A stretch of 64,000 bases of DNA from Paracoccus salsus (GTDB lineage Bacteria; Pseudomonadota; Alphaproteobacteria; Rhodobacterales; Rhodobacteraceae), in contig NZ_JAKGGD010000002.1 in assembly GCF_021556615.1 (NCBI RefSeq), positions 248,001 to 312,000 of the forward strand, written 5' to 3'. The notes under the pieces are model-generated. The model was given only the letters and a program-made list of their open reading frames with translations. It was not told the DNA's origin and searched no databases. A program made the translations under genes and the position numbers. Positions 46,636-56,279 of the stretch are shown piece by piece (position 1 is the stretch's first letter; each line of letters begins with the position of its first letter).

Positions 46636-47883
46636 ATGGAAAACTTTGTCGCCTCCGTCAAGAATGCCGAGGCCGCGCTTCGCGACCTGTTCGGGCCCAC
46701 GCCGTTGCAGCGCAACGATCATCTGTCGGCGAAACATGGCGCCGACATCTGGCTCAAGCGCGAGGACCTGACGCCGGTCCGCAGCTACAAGCTGCGCGGC
46801 GCCTTCAACGCGATGCGCAAGCTTGTGGGCGACAGGCCGGGCACGAACGCGCATTTCGTCTGCGCCAGCGCCGGCAACCACGCCCAGGGCGTCGCCTATG
46901 CCTGCCGCCATTTCGGCGCGCGGGGCACGATCTTCATGCCGATCACCACGCCGCAACAGAAGATCCACAAGACCCGCATCTTCGGCGGCGACGCCATCGA
47001 GATCGTGCTGACGGGGGATTATTTCGACCAGACCCTGGCCGCCGCGCAGGCCTTCTGCGCCGAACAGGGGGCGGCGTTCCTGTCGCCCTTCGACGATCCC
47101 GACATCATCGAGGGACAGGCGACGGTCGGGCTGGAGATGCTGGACCAGCTGGGCCGGGCGCCCGATCTGGTGGTGCTGCCGGTCGGCGGCGGCGGGCTGT
47201 CTGCGGGCGTGACGCGCTATCTGGGTGAGACGGGGGCCGAGACCCGCTTCGCCTTCGCCGAGCCGCTTGGCGGCGCCAGCCTGAAAGCCGCGCTGGACCA
47301 TGGCGCGCCGGTCGCGCTGCCGGCCGTCGACAGCTTTGTCGATGGCGCGGCGGTGGCGCGGATCGGCGCCCTGCCCTTCGACACGCTGCGCCGCTTCAGC
47401 CCGGCTGACGTGCATCTGGCCCCCGAGGACCGGATCTGCCGCACCATGCTGGAGATGCTGAACACCGAAGGCGTGGTGCTGGAACCGGCAGGGGCGCTGG
47501 CGCTGGACGTGCTGGAAGACCTGGGCGACCTGTCCGGCAAGACCGTCGTCTGCGTCTGTTCGGGCGGCAATTTCGACTTCGAGCGGCTTCCCGAGGTCAA
47601 GGAACGCGCCCAGCGTTTCAGCGGCGTGAAGAAGTATTTCGTGCTGCGCATGCCACAGCGCCCGGGTTCACTGCGCGATTTCCTGCAATTGCTGGGTCCG
47701 GACGATGATATCGCGCGGTTCGAGTACCTGAAGAAATCGGCCCGCAACTTCGGCTCGGTGCTGATCGGGATCGAAACGACCGAGCCTGCCAACCTGACCA
47801 CGCTGGTCCAGAGGCTGGAACAGGCAGGGTTCGCCTATCGTGACATCACCAATGACGGCATCCTGGCCGAACTTCTGGTCTGA
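46636..47883 (+). CDS. ilvA: Threonine ammonia-lyase (threonine dehydratase)
   Basis: A 415-residue fold-type II PLP enzyme deaminating threonine to 2-oxobutyrate, first step toward isoleucine. The PLP lysine is Lys52 in RSYKLRGAF; the phosphate loop is [10 protein letters not shown] near 180; [13 protein letters not shown] is also present. A single ACT-like region occupies about 325-415 ([20 protein letters not shown]), as in the shorter biosynthetic IlvA of alphaproteobacteria. Confidence 0.94.
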   Translation: MENFVASVKNAEAALRDLFGPTPLQRNDHLSAKHGADIWLKREDLTPVRSYKLRGAFNAMRKLVGDRPGTNAHFVCASAGNHAQGVAYACRHFGARGTIFMPITTPQQKIHKTRIFGGDAIEIVLTGDYFDQTLAAAQAFCAEQGAAFLSPFDDPDIIEGQATVGLEMLDQLGRAPDLVVLPVGGGGLSAGVTRYLGETGAETRFAFAEPLGGASLKAALDHGAPVALPAVDSFVDGAAVARIGALPFDTLRRFSPADVHLAPEDRICRTMLEMLNTEGVVLEPAGALALDVLEDLGDLSGKTVVCVCSGGNFDFERLPEVKERAQRFSGVKKYFVLRMPQRPGSLRDFLQLLGPDDDIARFEYLKKSARNFGSVLIGIETTEPANLTTLVQRLEQAGFAYRDITNDGILAELLV

Positions 47884-47901
47884 GGAGGCGCCGCCGACAG
47901 G

Positions 47902-48285
47902 CTATGCCACGCCCAGCCCGCCCAGCGGATCGACGCCGGCGACATGCGGAAGGTCGCGCAGGAACAGCTGCTTGGAGCGGGAATAGCACGACAGGACGGC
48001 GTCCAGATCGGCCTGGGACGCATGCCCGGTCGCCGCGCGGCTTTCGCCGATGGCGCAAAGTCTGACGAATTCGCTGAATCCCAGGTTCAGCGCGCATCCC
48101 TTGAGCAGGTGCATGTCACGGCAAAGCTGGTCGGCATCGCTGACATCAAGTCGCATCAGGACCGCCTCGACCTCGTCCAGAAACATCTCCACCACGCTTG
48201 CGAACGCGCCGCTGCCGATATCGTCGCGCAGTTTCAGCACGTGTTCCCATTCGATCATCATCGCTTCGCGTCCTGCCTTCTTCAT
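47902..48285 (-). CDS. Histidine phosphotransfer (Hpt) domain protein
   Basis: A 127-residue stand-alone Hpt protein passing phosphate between a hybrid kinase and a response regulator. The phosphorylatable residue is His59 in MHLLKGCALNLGF. Start 48285 (MKKAGREAMM) or 48258 (MIEWEHVLK); the second lies after a possible GGACGCGAAGCG. It is divergent, 101 bp away, from the gene for a response regulator/phosphatase, its likely partner. Confidence 0.88.
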   Translation of the reverse strand: MKKAGREAMMIEWEHVLKLRDDIGSGAFASVVEMFLDEVEAVLMRLDVSDADQLCRDMHLLKGCALNLGFSEFVRLCAIGESRAATGHASQADLDAVLSCYSRSKQLFLRDLPHVAGVDPLGGLGVA

Positions 48286-48386
48286 CGTCGGGGGTCAGGT
48301 TAACCGCGACAGATTTCGGAATATTTAAGGCGCTGCCCGCCGCCGCTTTACCGCTTCTTTACAGGCATTCGGCTAGAACCGCAGAC

Positions 48387-49676
48387 ATGAATTTCGCGAA
48401 TCGAACCCCAGAGGTCACGCCCTCACCCAAAGGCAAGCGCCAGGCCCGCAAGGTGCTGCTGGTCGATGACAGCCGCGCGCAGCGGAATCTGATCGGGGTG
48501 CAGCTGCGCCGGGCGGGTTATGCCGTCACCGAGGCCGCTTCGGGGGACGAGGCGCTGGCGCTGTGCGATGGGCTGGAGCCCGATTTCATCCTCTCCGACT
48601 GGGTCATGCCCGGCATGTCGGGTCTGGATCTTTGCCGCGCGTTCCGCGCTCGGGCACGCAAGGTCTATGGCTATTTCGTGCTGTTGACCTCGAATGCCGA
48701 AGAGGGCGACATCGCCAGGGGGCTTGATGCCGGGGCCGACGATTTCCTGACCAAGCCGATCGCCGGGCAGGAATTGCTGGCCCGGCTGTCGGCCGGCGAA
48801 CGCATCCTGCGCATCGAGGAGGAACTGCGCGCCAGCAACGACCAGCTGCGGCGCGCGCTGGACAAGCTGGAGGAGACCCAGGCCGCCATCGACCGCGACC
48901 TGCGCGAGGCGCGCAAGCTTCAACAGGGGCTGGTGCGCGAACGCGCCGGCCGGTTCGGCCCGCTGCAGCTGTCGCTGCTGTTGCGCCCGGCCGGACATAT
49001 CGGCGGCGACCTGGTCGGGTTTTTTCCGATCAATGCCGACCGTGTCGGGCTGTATGCGCTTGACGTGTCGGGCCACGGCGTCACCGCCGCCCTGCTGACG
49101 GCCCAGCTTTCGGTGCATCTGTCGGGCGCCGCTGACCAGAATGTCGCGCTGCGCGCGGCGCAGGCCGGCAGCGACGCGGTCACGCCCGCCGCGCTGGCGC
49201 ATTTCTTCAACAACATGATGCTGGAGGAGATGAGCACCGACAGCTATTTCACCATGATCTACGCGGAGCTGAACCACCTCACCGGCCGCGTCCAGATGGT
49301 TCAGGCCGGTCATCCCCATCCGATGCTGCAAAAGCCCGACGGACGTGTGTTGAAGATCGGCAATGGCGGCATGCCGGTGGGGGTGTTCGACAATCCGATC
49401 TTCGACGAGATCGAATTCACGCTGGAACCCGGCGACCGGCTGCTGATCGCCTCGGACGGCATCACCGAGGCGTCAAGCTCCGCCGGCCCGCTTCTGGGCG
49501 AGGAAGGGCTGGAAGCCATCATGCGGACCAACGCCTTTCTGAGCGGACACGCCTTCCTGGAATCGATGGCCTGGTCGGTGTCGGAATACTGCCGCGGCGA
49601 ACGGCTCGACGACATGTCCGCGGTGCTGATCGAATATCTGCGCCCGGCCGAGACGGTCAAGCTGCCTCGTCACTGA
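48387..49676 (+). CDS. Response regulator fused to PP2C-type serine phosphatase
   Basis: A 429-residue signalling protein. Receiver domain at about 20-140 with acidic pair Asp27/28, phosphoacceptor Asp71 (LSDWVMPGMSGL) and Lys123 (DDFLTKPIAG). A coiled linker (about 145-190) leads to an RsbU/SpoIIE-like PP2C phosphatase with GGDLVGFFPINADRVGLYAL, DVSGHGVTAALLTAQ and LLIASDGITEASS, whose aspartates bind metal. Such proteins dephosphorylate anti-sigma antagonists in partner switching. No STAS or anti-sigma gene is adjacent. The Hpt gene is divergent. Confidence 0.92.
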   Translation: MNFANRTPEVTPSPKGKRQARKVLLVDDSRAQRNLIGVQLRRAGYAVTEAASGDEALALCDGLEPDFILSDWVMPGMSGLDLCRAFRARARKVYGYFVLLTSNAEEGDIARGLDAGADDFLTKPIAGQELLARLSAGERILRIEEELRASNDQLRRALDKLEETQAAIDRDLREARKLQQGLVRERAGRFGPLQLSLLLRPAGHIGGDLVGFFPINADRVGLYALDVSGHGVTAALLTAQLSVHLSGAADQNVALRAAQAGSDAVTPAALAHFFNNMMLEEMSTDSYFTMIYAELNHLTGRVQMVQAGHPHPMLQKPDGRVLKIGNGGMPVGVFDNPIFDEIEFTLEPGDRLLIASDGITEASSSAGPLLGEEGLEAIMRTNAFLSGHAFLESMAWSVSEYCRGERLDDMSAVLIEYLRPAETVKLPRH

Positions 49677-49716
49677 GCCCGGCATCGCGCAAGGGCGGGC
49701 ATGCCCGGCGCCGCCA

Positions 49717-50172
49717 TCAGATCCGCCGGCCCCGGCCGGCGAGGGCGTCACGCAGAAAGGCCCGGGCCCCCGGATCGGCCAGGCGGCGGGCGGCCTCGGA
49801 CGCCGCCAGCCAATGCGCGCTGTGACCGGGTTCCGTCGGCGCGGCACGGCGCAGAACCGGCCGTCCGGTCCAAACCGAGCACAGTTTTTCCGCCCACATC
49901 CCGTAATCCGGCATGTAGCAGAACCGCCGATAGGCGCCGATTCGGCAGAGCCCCGAAATCGTCCAGCCGGTTTCCTCAAGCACTTCGCGGTGCAGCGCGC
50001 CGATCGCGCCTTCGCCCGGATCGATCCCGCCACCGGGCAGCTGGAACTCGGGGTCGGGGGCGTCCTGATGGGTCAGCAGGACCCGCCCGTCGCGGATCAG
50101 GACCGCGTAGGCGCCGGGCCTCAGACGATAGCGCCGGGCCCGTCGAGGGGTATGGCCAAAGCGGGGAATCAT
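49717..50172 (-). CDS. Nudix hydrolase
   Basis: A 151-residue Nudix protein hydrolysing a nucleoside diphosphate derivative. The Nudix box is GGGIDPGEGAIGALHREVLE-ETGW (G-x5-E-x7-REVLEETG), complete. A Leu/Arg-rich N-terminus (MIPRFGHTPRRARRYRLRPG) precedes the fold. Specificity cannot be read from sequence. Divergent from hslO. Confidence 0.9.
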   Translation of the reverse strand: MIPRFGHTPRRARRYRLRPGAYAVLIRDGRVLLTHQDAPDPEFQLPGGGIDPGEGAIGALHREVLEETGWTISGLCRIGAYRRFCYMPDYGMWAEKLCSVWTGRPVLRRAAPTEPGHSAHWLAASEAARRLADPGARAFLRDALAGRGRRI

Positions 50173-50346
50173 GGGCGCTCCTTGCTAGATCGGCGCCTTG
50201 ATAGCGCGGGGCGGCGGGCGGCGGAACCGCCCATGCCGCAGGGGCGCGCCGTCGCCAGCCCCCTTGGGATCGGCGCCGAAAACCTTATATTGGGCCCCGA
50301 CCCGGCCCGCCTGTGCGCGGTGCCCCAAGGATTTCAAGGATACGCC

Positions 50347-51396
50347 ATGAGCAAGATCAACCAGATCGCCTGGGACGACACGGTCCTGCCCTTCCAGCTG
50401 GACCGGTCATCGATCCGCGGCCGCGTCGCGCGGCTGGACGGCGTGCTGGACCATATCCTGTCGCGCCACGACTATCCGGCCCCGGTCAGCGCGCTGGTGG
50501 CTGAACTGGCGTTGCTGACGGCGCTGACCGGACCGACCGTCAAGCTGCGCTGGAAGTTGAGCCTGCAGGTCCGCGGCAACGGCGCCGTTCGCACGATCGC
50601 CGCCGATTTCTTCGCGCCCCAATCCGACGACACGCCCGCGCGCATCCGCGCCTGGGCCAGCTTCGACCCCGAGCGGCTGGACGATCGCCCGCCCTTCGAA
50701 CAGATCGGGGACGGCTATTTCGCGATCCTGATCGACCAGGGACCGGGCAGCCAGCCCTATCAGGGGATCACGCCGCTGTCCGGCGGCTCTCTGTCGTCCT
50801 GCGCGCAGACCTATTTCGCCCAGTCCGAACAGCTGCCGACCCGCTTTCAGCTGGCCTCGGGACGGTCGCAGATTTCGGGGCAGCCGGAACACTGGCGGGC
50901 CGGCGGCGTGATGTTGCAGACGCTGCCCGCCCGGCCGATGGAGGCGGGCGAGGGCGAGGGCGGCAGCGGCGAAGGCGGGCTGATCGAGGCCGCCGACATC
51001 CTGCAGGGCGCCGAATCCGAGGACTGGAACCGCGCGAACCTGTTGCTGGACACGGTCGAGAAGCTGGAGCTGATCGGCCCGACGGTCGGCCCGACCGACC
51101 TGCTGTTGCGACTGTTCCACGAGGAGACCCCCCGCGTCTTCGATGCGCAACGCGTCGAGTTCGGCTGTTCCTGCACCTCGGACCGGGTGCGCGACACGCT
51201 GTCCATCTATTCGGCCAAGGACATTGCGTCCATGACCACCGATAACGGCGTGGTGACCGCCGATTGCCAGTTCTGCGGCGCCCATTACGAATTCGATCCC
51301 AACAGCCTCGGCTTCGAGGCGACGGTGGATCAGGATGGCAAGCCGATCGACCCGGACCGGTATGACGGCGACGCGCAGGGCAGGGCCGCCGAGTGA
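50347..51396 (+). CDS. hslO: Hsp33 redox-regulated chaperone
   Basis: A 349-residue holdase activated by oxidation. The zinc-binding cysteines are present at about 274/276 (GCSCTS) and 307/310 (CQFC), the pair spacing of Hsp33. Other features: GVLDHILSRHDYPAPVSALV, GYFAILIDQGPGSQPYQGIT. The insertion EAGEGEGGSGEGG near 200 is a flexible acidic-Gly loop. It opens a five-gene coupled unit; GTGA overlap with the Nudix gene. Confidence 0.94.
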   Translation: MSKINQIAWDDTVLPFQLDRSSIRGRVARLDGVLDHILSRHDYPAPVSALVAELALLTALTGPTVKLRWKLSLQVRGNGAVRTIAADFFAPQSDDTPARIRAWASFDPERLDDRPPFEQIGDGYFAILIDQGPGSQPYQGITPLSGGSLSSCAQTYFAQSEQLPTRFQLASGRSQISGQPEHWRAGGVMLQTLPARPMEAGEGEGGSGEGGLIEAADILQGAESEDWNRANLLLDTVEKLELIGPTVGPTDLLLRLFHEETPRVFDAQRVEFGCSCTSDRVRDTLSIYSAKDIASMTTDNGVVTADCQFCGAHYEFDPNSLGFEATVDQDGKPIDPDRYDGDAQGRAAE

Positions 51397-51983
51397 CGCC
51401 GCAATGGTCCGAACACGGCCTGCGCGAGGCACTGGCGTCCGAGGAGGCGCCCAGTTCGGACTATGATCTGGACGGCACCCCGCCGCCGAATGCGCCGACC
51501 CGGCCGGCGGGCGTGCTGGCGGCGTTCCACGAGGATGACGGGCGGCTGGTGCTGACCAAGCGCGCCTCGGGATTGCGTCACCATCCGGGACAGATCTCGC
51601 TGCCCGGCGGCAAGGTCGATCCGAACGACAGCAACGAGGTCGCGGCGGCATTGCGCGAGGCCCGCGAAGAGATCGGGCTGGACCCGGCGCAGGTCGATCT
51701 GATCGGCATGTTGCCGCCGCATCGCACCGTCACCAGCTTTGCCGTGACGCCCGTCGTCGGCATCATCAGGGGCCCCTTCACGCCGATTGCCGAACCCGGC
51801 GAGGTCGTGGAGGTGTTCACCCTGCCCTTCGCCCATATCGCCGATCCCGACCGCTACCGGGTCGAGCGGCGGCGCTGGCGCGGCGGCTGGCGCAACTACT
51901 ATGTCGCGCCATGCGGGCCTTATTACCTGTGGGGTGCGACCGCGCGGATGCTGCTGGGGCTGGCGCGCAGGCTGCGCCAATGA
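51393..51983 (+). CDS. CoA pyrophosphatase-like Nudix hydrolase
   Basis: A 196-residue Nudix hydrolase of the NudL/YeaB (CoA diphosphatase) kind. LTKRASGLRHHPGQISLPGG is the extension typical of the CoA group before the box GGKVDPNDSNEVAAALREAR-EEIGL. The GTG start overlaps the hslO stop by 4 nt, and the stop overlaps cca by 4 nt. Confidence 0.92.
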   Translation: MTPQWSEHGLREALASEEAPSSDYDLDGTPPPNAPTRPAGVLAAFHEDDGRLVLTKRASGLRHHPGQISLPGGKVDPNDSNEVAAALREAREEIGLDPAQVDLIGMLPPHRTVTSFAVTPVVGIIRGPFTPIAEPGEVVEVFTLPFAHIADPDRYRVERRRWRGGWRNYYVAPCGPYYLWGATARMLLGLARRLRQ

Positions 51984-53155
51984 CCCGGCTGCCCGATACC
52001 CTGCCCGACCGGCTGCTGGACGATCCGGCGCTGGCCGCGGTGCTGGACGCCATCGAGGCGGACGGCCACCGTGCCCTGCTGGTCGGGGGGGCGGTCCGCA
52101 ACGCCCTGCTGGGGCAGGCGGTGGAGGACATCGACATCGCCACCGATGCCCGCCCCGAAACGGTGATGCGACTGGCGCAGGCGGCCGGGCTGAAGCCCGT
52201 GCCGACCGGCATCGACCATGGCACGGTCACCGTCATCGCCGCAGGGCGCGGCTTCGAGGTCACGACATTCCGCCGCGACGTGGAAACCGACGGGCGACGC
52301 GCCGTGGTGGCGTTCTCGGATGACTTGTCCGAGGATGCGCGGCGGCGCGACTTCACCATGAACGCGCTTTATGCCGATCGCGCAGGCAAGGTGATCGATC
52401 CGGTCGCCGGGCTGCCCGATCTGGTTTCGCGCCGGCTGCGCTTCGTGGGCGATCCCGAGGCGCGCATCCGCGAGGACTATCTGCGCATCCTGCGATTCTT
52501 TCGCTTCCTGGCCTGGTATGGCCGCGAGGCCGAGCCCGAGGCGGTGACGGCCTGCTCCGGGCTGAAGGACGGGCTGAGGCGGATCGCGCGCGAACGCATC
52601 GGCGCCGAGACGAAAAAACTGCTGGCGGCACCCGATCCCGGGCCGGCGCTGGCGCTGATGGCCGAAACCGGCGTTCTGGCGCAGGTGCTGCCCGGCGCGG
52701 ACGCGACCGTGCTGCCATCGCTGATCGCCGCCGAGAACGGCCTCGCCCCCGCCTGGCCGCGCCGCCTGGCCTGCCTGCGCGCGCCCGGCGTGGCCGAGGC
52801 GCTGCGCCTGTCGCGCGGCGAGGCCAGGACGCAGGCCGCGCTGGCGCACGCCCTGTCCGAGGGTTGGACGCTGAGCGAGGCAGGCTATCGTCTGGGCGAG
52901 GCCACCGGCGCGGACTATGCGCTGATCCGTGCGGCCGAGGGCGAGACGCTGCCCGAGGGCTGGCAGGCACGGCTGGCCCATGCCGCCGCCGCCAGCCTGC
53001 CGATCGCGGCAAGGGACCTGATCCCGCAGTTGCAGGGCGCCCAGATCGGGCGCGGCCTGAAGGCCGCCGAGGATGCCTGGATCGCGGGCGATTTCGCGAT
53101 GCCGGCCCCGGCGCTGATCGACGCGGCCCTGCTGGCCGGAAAGGACGGGCCATGA
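51980..53155 (+). CDS. cca: CCA-adding enzyme / tRNA nucleotidyltransferase
   Basis: A 391-residue nucleotidyltransferase restoring the 3' CCA end of tRNA. Catalytic region GGAVRNALLGQAVEDIDIAT (near residue 37-56) holds the DxD pair; EVTTFRRDVETDGRRAVVAF, RRRDFTMNALYAD and LRFVGDPEARIREDYLRILR are the standard following blocks. ATG at 51980 overlaps the preceding gene by 4 nt. Class II, as usual in bacteria. Confidence 0.94.
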   Translation: MTRLPDTLPDRLLDDPALAAVLDAIEADGHRALLVGGAVRNALLGQAVEDIDIATDARPETVMRLAQAAGLKPVPTGIDHGTVTVIAAGRGFEVTTFRRDVETDGRRAVVAFSDDLSEDARRRDFTMNALYADRAGKVIDPVAGLPDLVSRRLRFVGDPEARIREDYLRILRFFRFLAWYGREAEPEAVTACSGLKDGLRRIARERIGAETKKLLAAPDPGPALALMAETGVLAQVLPGADATVLPSLIAAENGLAPAWPRRLACLRAPGVAEALRLSRGEARTQAALAHALSEGWTLSEAGYRLGEATGADYALIRAAEGETLPEGWQARLAHAAAASLPIAARDLIPQLQGAQIGRGLKAAEDAWIAGDFAMPAPALIDAALLAGKDGP

Positions 53156-54996
53156 GCCTGCATCAGCGTTTCGGTCGCATGGTCGATGCGTTTCGGCCCG
53201 CCGACGGGCCGCCGCCCGACACGTTGCTGGCCTTTTTCCGCTGGTGCCTGTCGGGGGCATGGCGCGGGCTGTCCGTCGCGGCCGTCACCTCGGCGCTTGG
53301 CGGGGCCGCGGATGTGGTCTCGGCCATGCTGCTGGGACGGATCGTGGATGCCGTCAGCGTCAGCACATCGGGTGGTTTCTGGGCCGAGAACGGCCTGCTG
53401 GTCGCGGTCTTCATCGGCTTTTTCCTGATCCTGCGTCCGGCGATCTTCGGGCTGTCCACCGCCAGTTCCAACGTCATCATCGGGCCGAACATCCTGCCGC
53501 TGGTCCTGTCGCGGCTGCATCGCTGGACGATGGGCCATTCGGTGACCTTCTTCGACGACGATTTCGCCGGCCGGCTGGCGCAGAAGCAGATGCAGACCGC
53601 CCGCGCCGTCACCGATGTCGCCAGCGAGATGGTGAACGTGGTGGCCTTCGCGCTGGCCTCGGTGATCGGTTCGGCCGCGTTCCTGCTGTCGGTCGATGGC
53701 TGGGGCGCAGTGGCGCTGATCGTCTGGCTGGGGGTCTATTTCGCGCTGATCCGGTTCTTCCTGCCGCGCATCAGGCGGCGGTCGGGCGCGCGCGCCTCGG
53801 CCCGCGCGATGGTGACCGGCCAGGTCGTGGACACGATCACCAACATCAAGACCGTCAAGCTGTTCGCCCATGCCGAACACGAGGACCGCGCGGCGCTTGG
53901 CGCGATGGCCGGGTTCCGGGAACGCGCACTGGATTTCGGCGTCGTCTCGACCTGGTTCCGGCTGTCGCTGATGATCGTCGCAGGCATCCTGCCGGTCATC
54001 CTGGTGGGCGGCGCGATCCTGCTGTGGCGGCAGGGGCTGGCGACGCCGGGCGACATCGCCGCCTCCGGCGCGATCGCCATGCGGCTGTCGCAGATGACCG
54101 GCTGGGTCAGCATGGCGCTGATGGGGATCTGGGGCAATGTCGGCGAGGTCGAGGACGGCATGAAGACCCTGTCGCCGCCGCACGCGCTGACCGACATGCC
54201 GGGCGCGGTCAGGCTGGACGGCGTGGCGGGGCGAATCGAGTTCGACCATGTGGATTTCGCCTACGGCCGTGACGAGGGCGGCATCCGCGATCTGACGCTG
54301 GACATCGCGCCGGGCGAGAAGGTCGGGATCGTCGGCGCCTCCGGGTCGGGGAAGTCAACGCTGGTGGCGCTGCTGCTGCGGCTTTACGACGTCGAGGACG
54401 GCGCGATCCGGATCGACGGGCACGATCTGCGCCGCGTCACGCAGGAAAGCCTGCGACGCCAGATCGGCATGGTCACGCAGGAAACCGCGATGTTCAACCG
54501 CTCGGCGCGCGACAACATCCTGTATGGACGGCCCGACGCCAGCGACGCGCAGATCGAGGCCGCGGCACGCGCGGCCGAGGCGCATGAGTTCATCCTGGGG
54601 CTGCAGGACCACGCCGGTCGGCGCGGCTATGGCGCCAATCTGGGCGAGCGCGGTGTCAAGCTGTCGGGCGGCCAGCGGCAGCGGATCGCGCTGGCCCGCG
54701 CGTTCCTCAAGGACGCCCCGATCCTGGTGCTGGACGAGGCGACCAGCGCGCTGGACAGCGAGGTCGAGGCGCAGGTGCAGGAGGCGCTGGTCCGCGCGAT
54801 GCGCGGCAAGACGGTGCTGGCCATCGCCCACCGCCTGTCCACCATCGCCGAGCTGGACCGGATCATCGTCCTGGATGCCGGCCGGATCGTCGAACAGGGC
54901 AGCCACGCCGAGCTGCTGGCCCGCGGCGGGCTTTACGCGCGCTACTGGGCGCGGCAGTCGGGCGGTTTCCTGGGCACCGAAGAGGCCGCCGAGTGA
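53152..54996 (+). CDS. ABC exporter, fused membrane and ATPase domains
   Basis: A 614-residue half-exporter of the MsbA/multidrug type. Six transmembrane segments fall within about 25-330; VTFFDDDFAGRLAQKQMQTA is the intracellular-loop region. The ATPase has Walker A GASGSGKSTLVALLL, signature LSGGQRQRIALARAFL, Walker B ILVLDEATSALD and H-loop AHRLST. Exports of lipid or peptide are possible; substrate unknown. It overlaps both neighbours by 4 nt. Confidence 0.93.
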   Translation: MSLHQRFGRMVDAFRPADGPPPDTLLAFFRWCLSGAWRGLSVAAVTSALGGAADVVSAMLLGRIVDAVSVSTSGGFWAENGLLVAVFIGFFLILRPAIFGLSTASSNVIIGPNILPLVLSRLHRWTMGHSVTFFDDDFAGRLAQKQMQTARAVTDVASEMVNVVAFALASVIGSAAFLLSVDGWGAVALIVWLGVYFALIRFFLPRIRRRSGARASARAMVTGQVVDTITNIKTVKLFAHAEHEDRAALGAMAGFRERALDFGVVSTWFRLSLMIVAGILPVILVGGAILLWRQGLATPGDIAASGAIAMRLSQMTGWVSMALMGIWGNVGEVEDGMKTLSPPHALTDMPGAVRLDGVAGRIEFDHVDFAYGRDEGGIRDLTLDIAPGEKVGIVGASGSGKSTLVALLLRLYDVEDGAIRIDGHDLRRVTQESLRRQIGMVTQETAMFNRSARDNILYGRPDASDAQIEAAARAAEAHEFILGLQDHAGRRGYGANLGERGVKLSGGQRQRIALARAFLKDAPILVLDEATSALDSEVEAQVQEALVRAMRGKTVLAIAHRLSTIAELDRIIVLDAGRIVEQGSHAELLARGGLYARYWARQSGGFLGTEEAAE

Positions 54997-56216
54997 GCGT
55001 CTGGACGATCGACAGGCTGGGACGGCGCGGCGATGGCGTGGCGATCGGGGACCGGGGACGTGCGCTGGCCCCGCTGACGCTGCCTGGCGAGCAGATCGAG
55101 GGCGAGGCCGAGGACGGCCGGATCGCCGCAGCGCGCATCCTGACGCCGTCGGCTGCGCGGGTGAAGCCGCCTTGCCCGCACTATCGCGCCTGCGGGGGCT
55201 GTTCGCTGATGCATGCCTCCGACAGCTTCACCAGCGCCTGGAAGCGGCAGGTGGTCGAAACCGCGCTGGCCGCCCAGGGGGTGCAGGTGCCGTTGCAGGG
55301 GATGCATGTCTCGCCGCCCCGCTCGCGCCGGCGGGCGGTGCTGTCGGGCCGGCGGACGAAAAAGGGGGCGTTGCTGGGGTTTCACGCCCGCGCCTCGACC
55401 GTGATCGTGGACCTTGCCGACTGCCATGTGCTGCGCCCCGAGATCACCGCCGCCTTGCCGCTGCTGCGACGGATCGTGGCCACGGGCGCGTCGCGATCGG
55501 CTGAAATCACGCTGACGGTGATCCTCGGCCCTGCCGGGCTGGACGTGGCGGCCCGTGGCGGCAAGCCGATGGACCCGGCGCTGTTCCAGGCCCTGGCGGC
55601 GCTGGCCGAGCAGGGCGATCTGGCCCGACTGGACTGGGACGGCCAACCGATCACGCGCCGACCGCCGGCCCTGCCGATGGGCCGCGCGCGGATCGTGCCG
55701 CCGCCCGGTGCCTTCCTGCAGGCCACCGCCGAGGCCGAGGCCGCATTGCGGACGGTTGTGCAGGACATCACCGCGGGCGCGGCCCGGATCGCCGATCTGT
55801 TCGCCGGCTGCGGCACATTCGCCCTGCCCCTTGCCGAGACCGCAACGGTCCACGCGGTCGAGGGACTTGCCGCGCCTCTGGCCGCGCTGGACAGCGGCTG
55901 GCGGGCGGCGACGGGGCTGCATCGCATCACCACCGAGATTCGCGATCTGGCGCGCAACCCCTTGCTGACCGACGAAATTAACCGCTTTGACGCAATCGTG
56001 ATCGACCCGCCCCGATCGGGGGCCGAGGCCCAGTGCCGCCAGATGGCGGCCTCGACCGTCGGGCGCGTGGCCTTCGTGGCCTGCGATCCGGTCAGTTTCG
56101 CCAAGGATGCGCGCATTCTGGCCCAGGGCGGGCTGCATCCGACCCGGTTGTGGGTGGTCGATCAGTTCCGCTGGTCGCCGCATGTCGAGATCGCCGCAGA
56201 GTTCCGGCGCCGCTAG
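54993..56216 (+). CDS. Class I SAM-dependent RNA methyltransferase (RumA/TrmA family)
   Basis: A 407-residue m5U-type methyltransferase of rRNA or tRNA. The N-terminus has a TRAM-like part and an Fe-S-type cysteine cluster CPHYRACGGCSL near residue 58-69. The SAM motif LFAGCGTFALPLAET lies near 270, DPPRSG near 335, and the catalytic cysteine in VAFVACDPVSFAKD near 360. GTG start overlaps the ABC gene by 4 nt. Target site not readable. Confidence 0.93.
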   Translation: MSVWTIDRLGRRGDGVAIGDRGRALAPLTLPGEQIEGEAEDGRIAAARILTPSAARVKPPCPHYRACGGCSLMHASDSFTSAWKRQVVETALAAQGVQVPLQGMHVSPPRSRRRAVLSGRRTKKGALLGFHARASTVIVDLADCHVLRPEITAALPLLRRIVATGASRSAEITLTVILGPAGLDVAARGGKPMDPALFQALAALAEQGDLARLDWDGQPITRRPPALPMGRARIVPPPGAFLQATAEAEAALRTVVQDITAGAARIADLFAGCGTFALPLAETATVHAVEGLAAPLAALDSGWRAATGLHRITTEIRDLARNPLLTDEINRFDAIVIDPPRSGAEAQCRQMAASTVGRVAFVACDPVSFAKDARILAQGGLHPTRLWVVDQFRWSPHVEIAAEFRRR

Positions 56217-56279
56217 CCCGGAACGGGTTTTCGTGGTAGTTGATCCTCATAAAAACGCAAGAAACAGACCGAGGCAGTG

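Noticed and set aside
48388..48412. GAATCGAACCCC, like the T-arm of a minus-strand tRNA
   Set aside because: It lies in the coding start of the response regulator gene and no cloverleaf can be formed around it.
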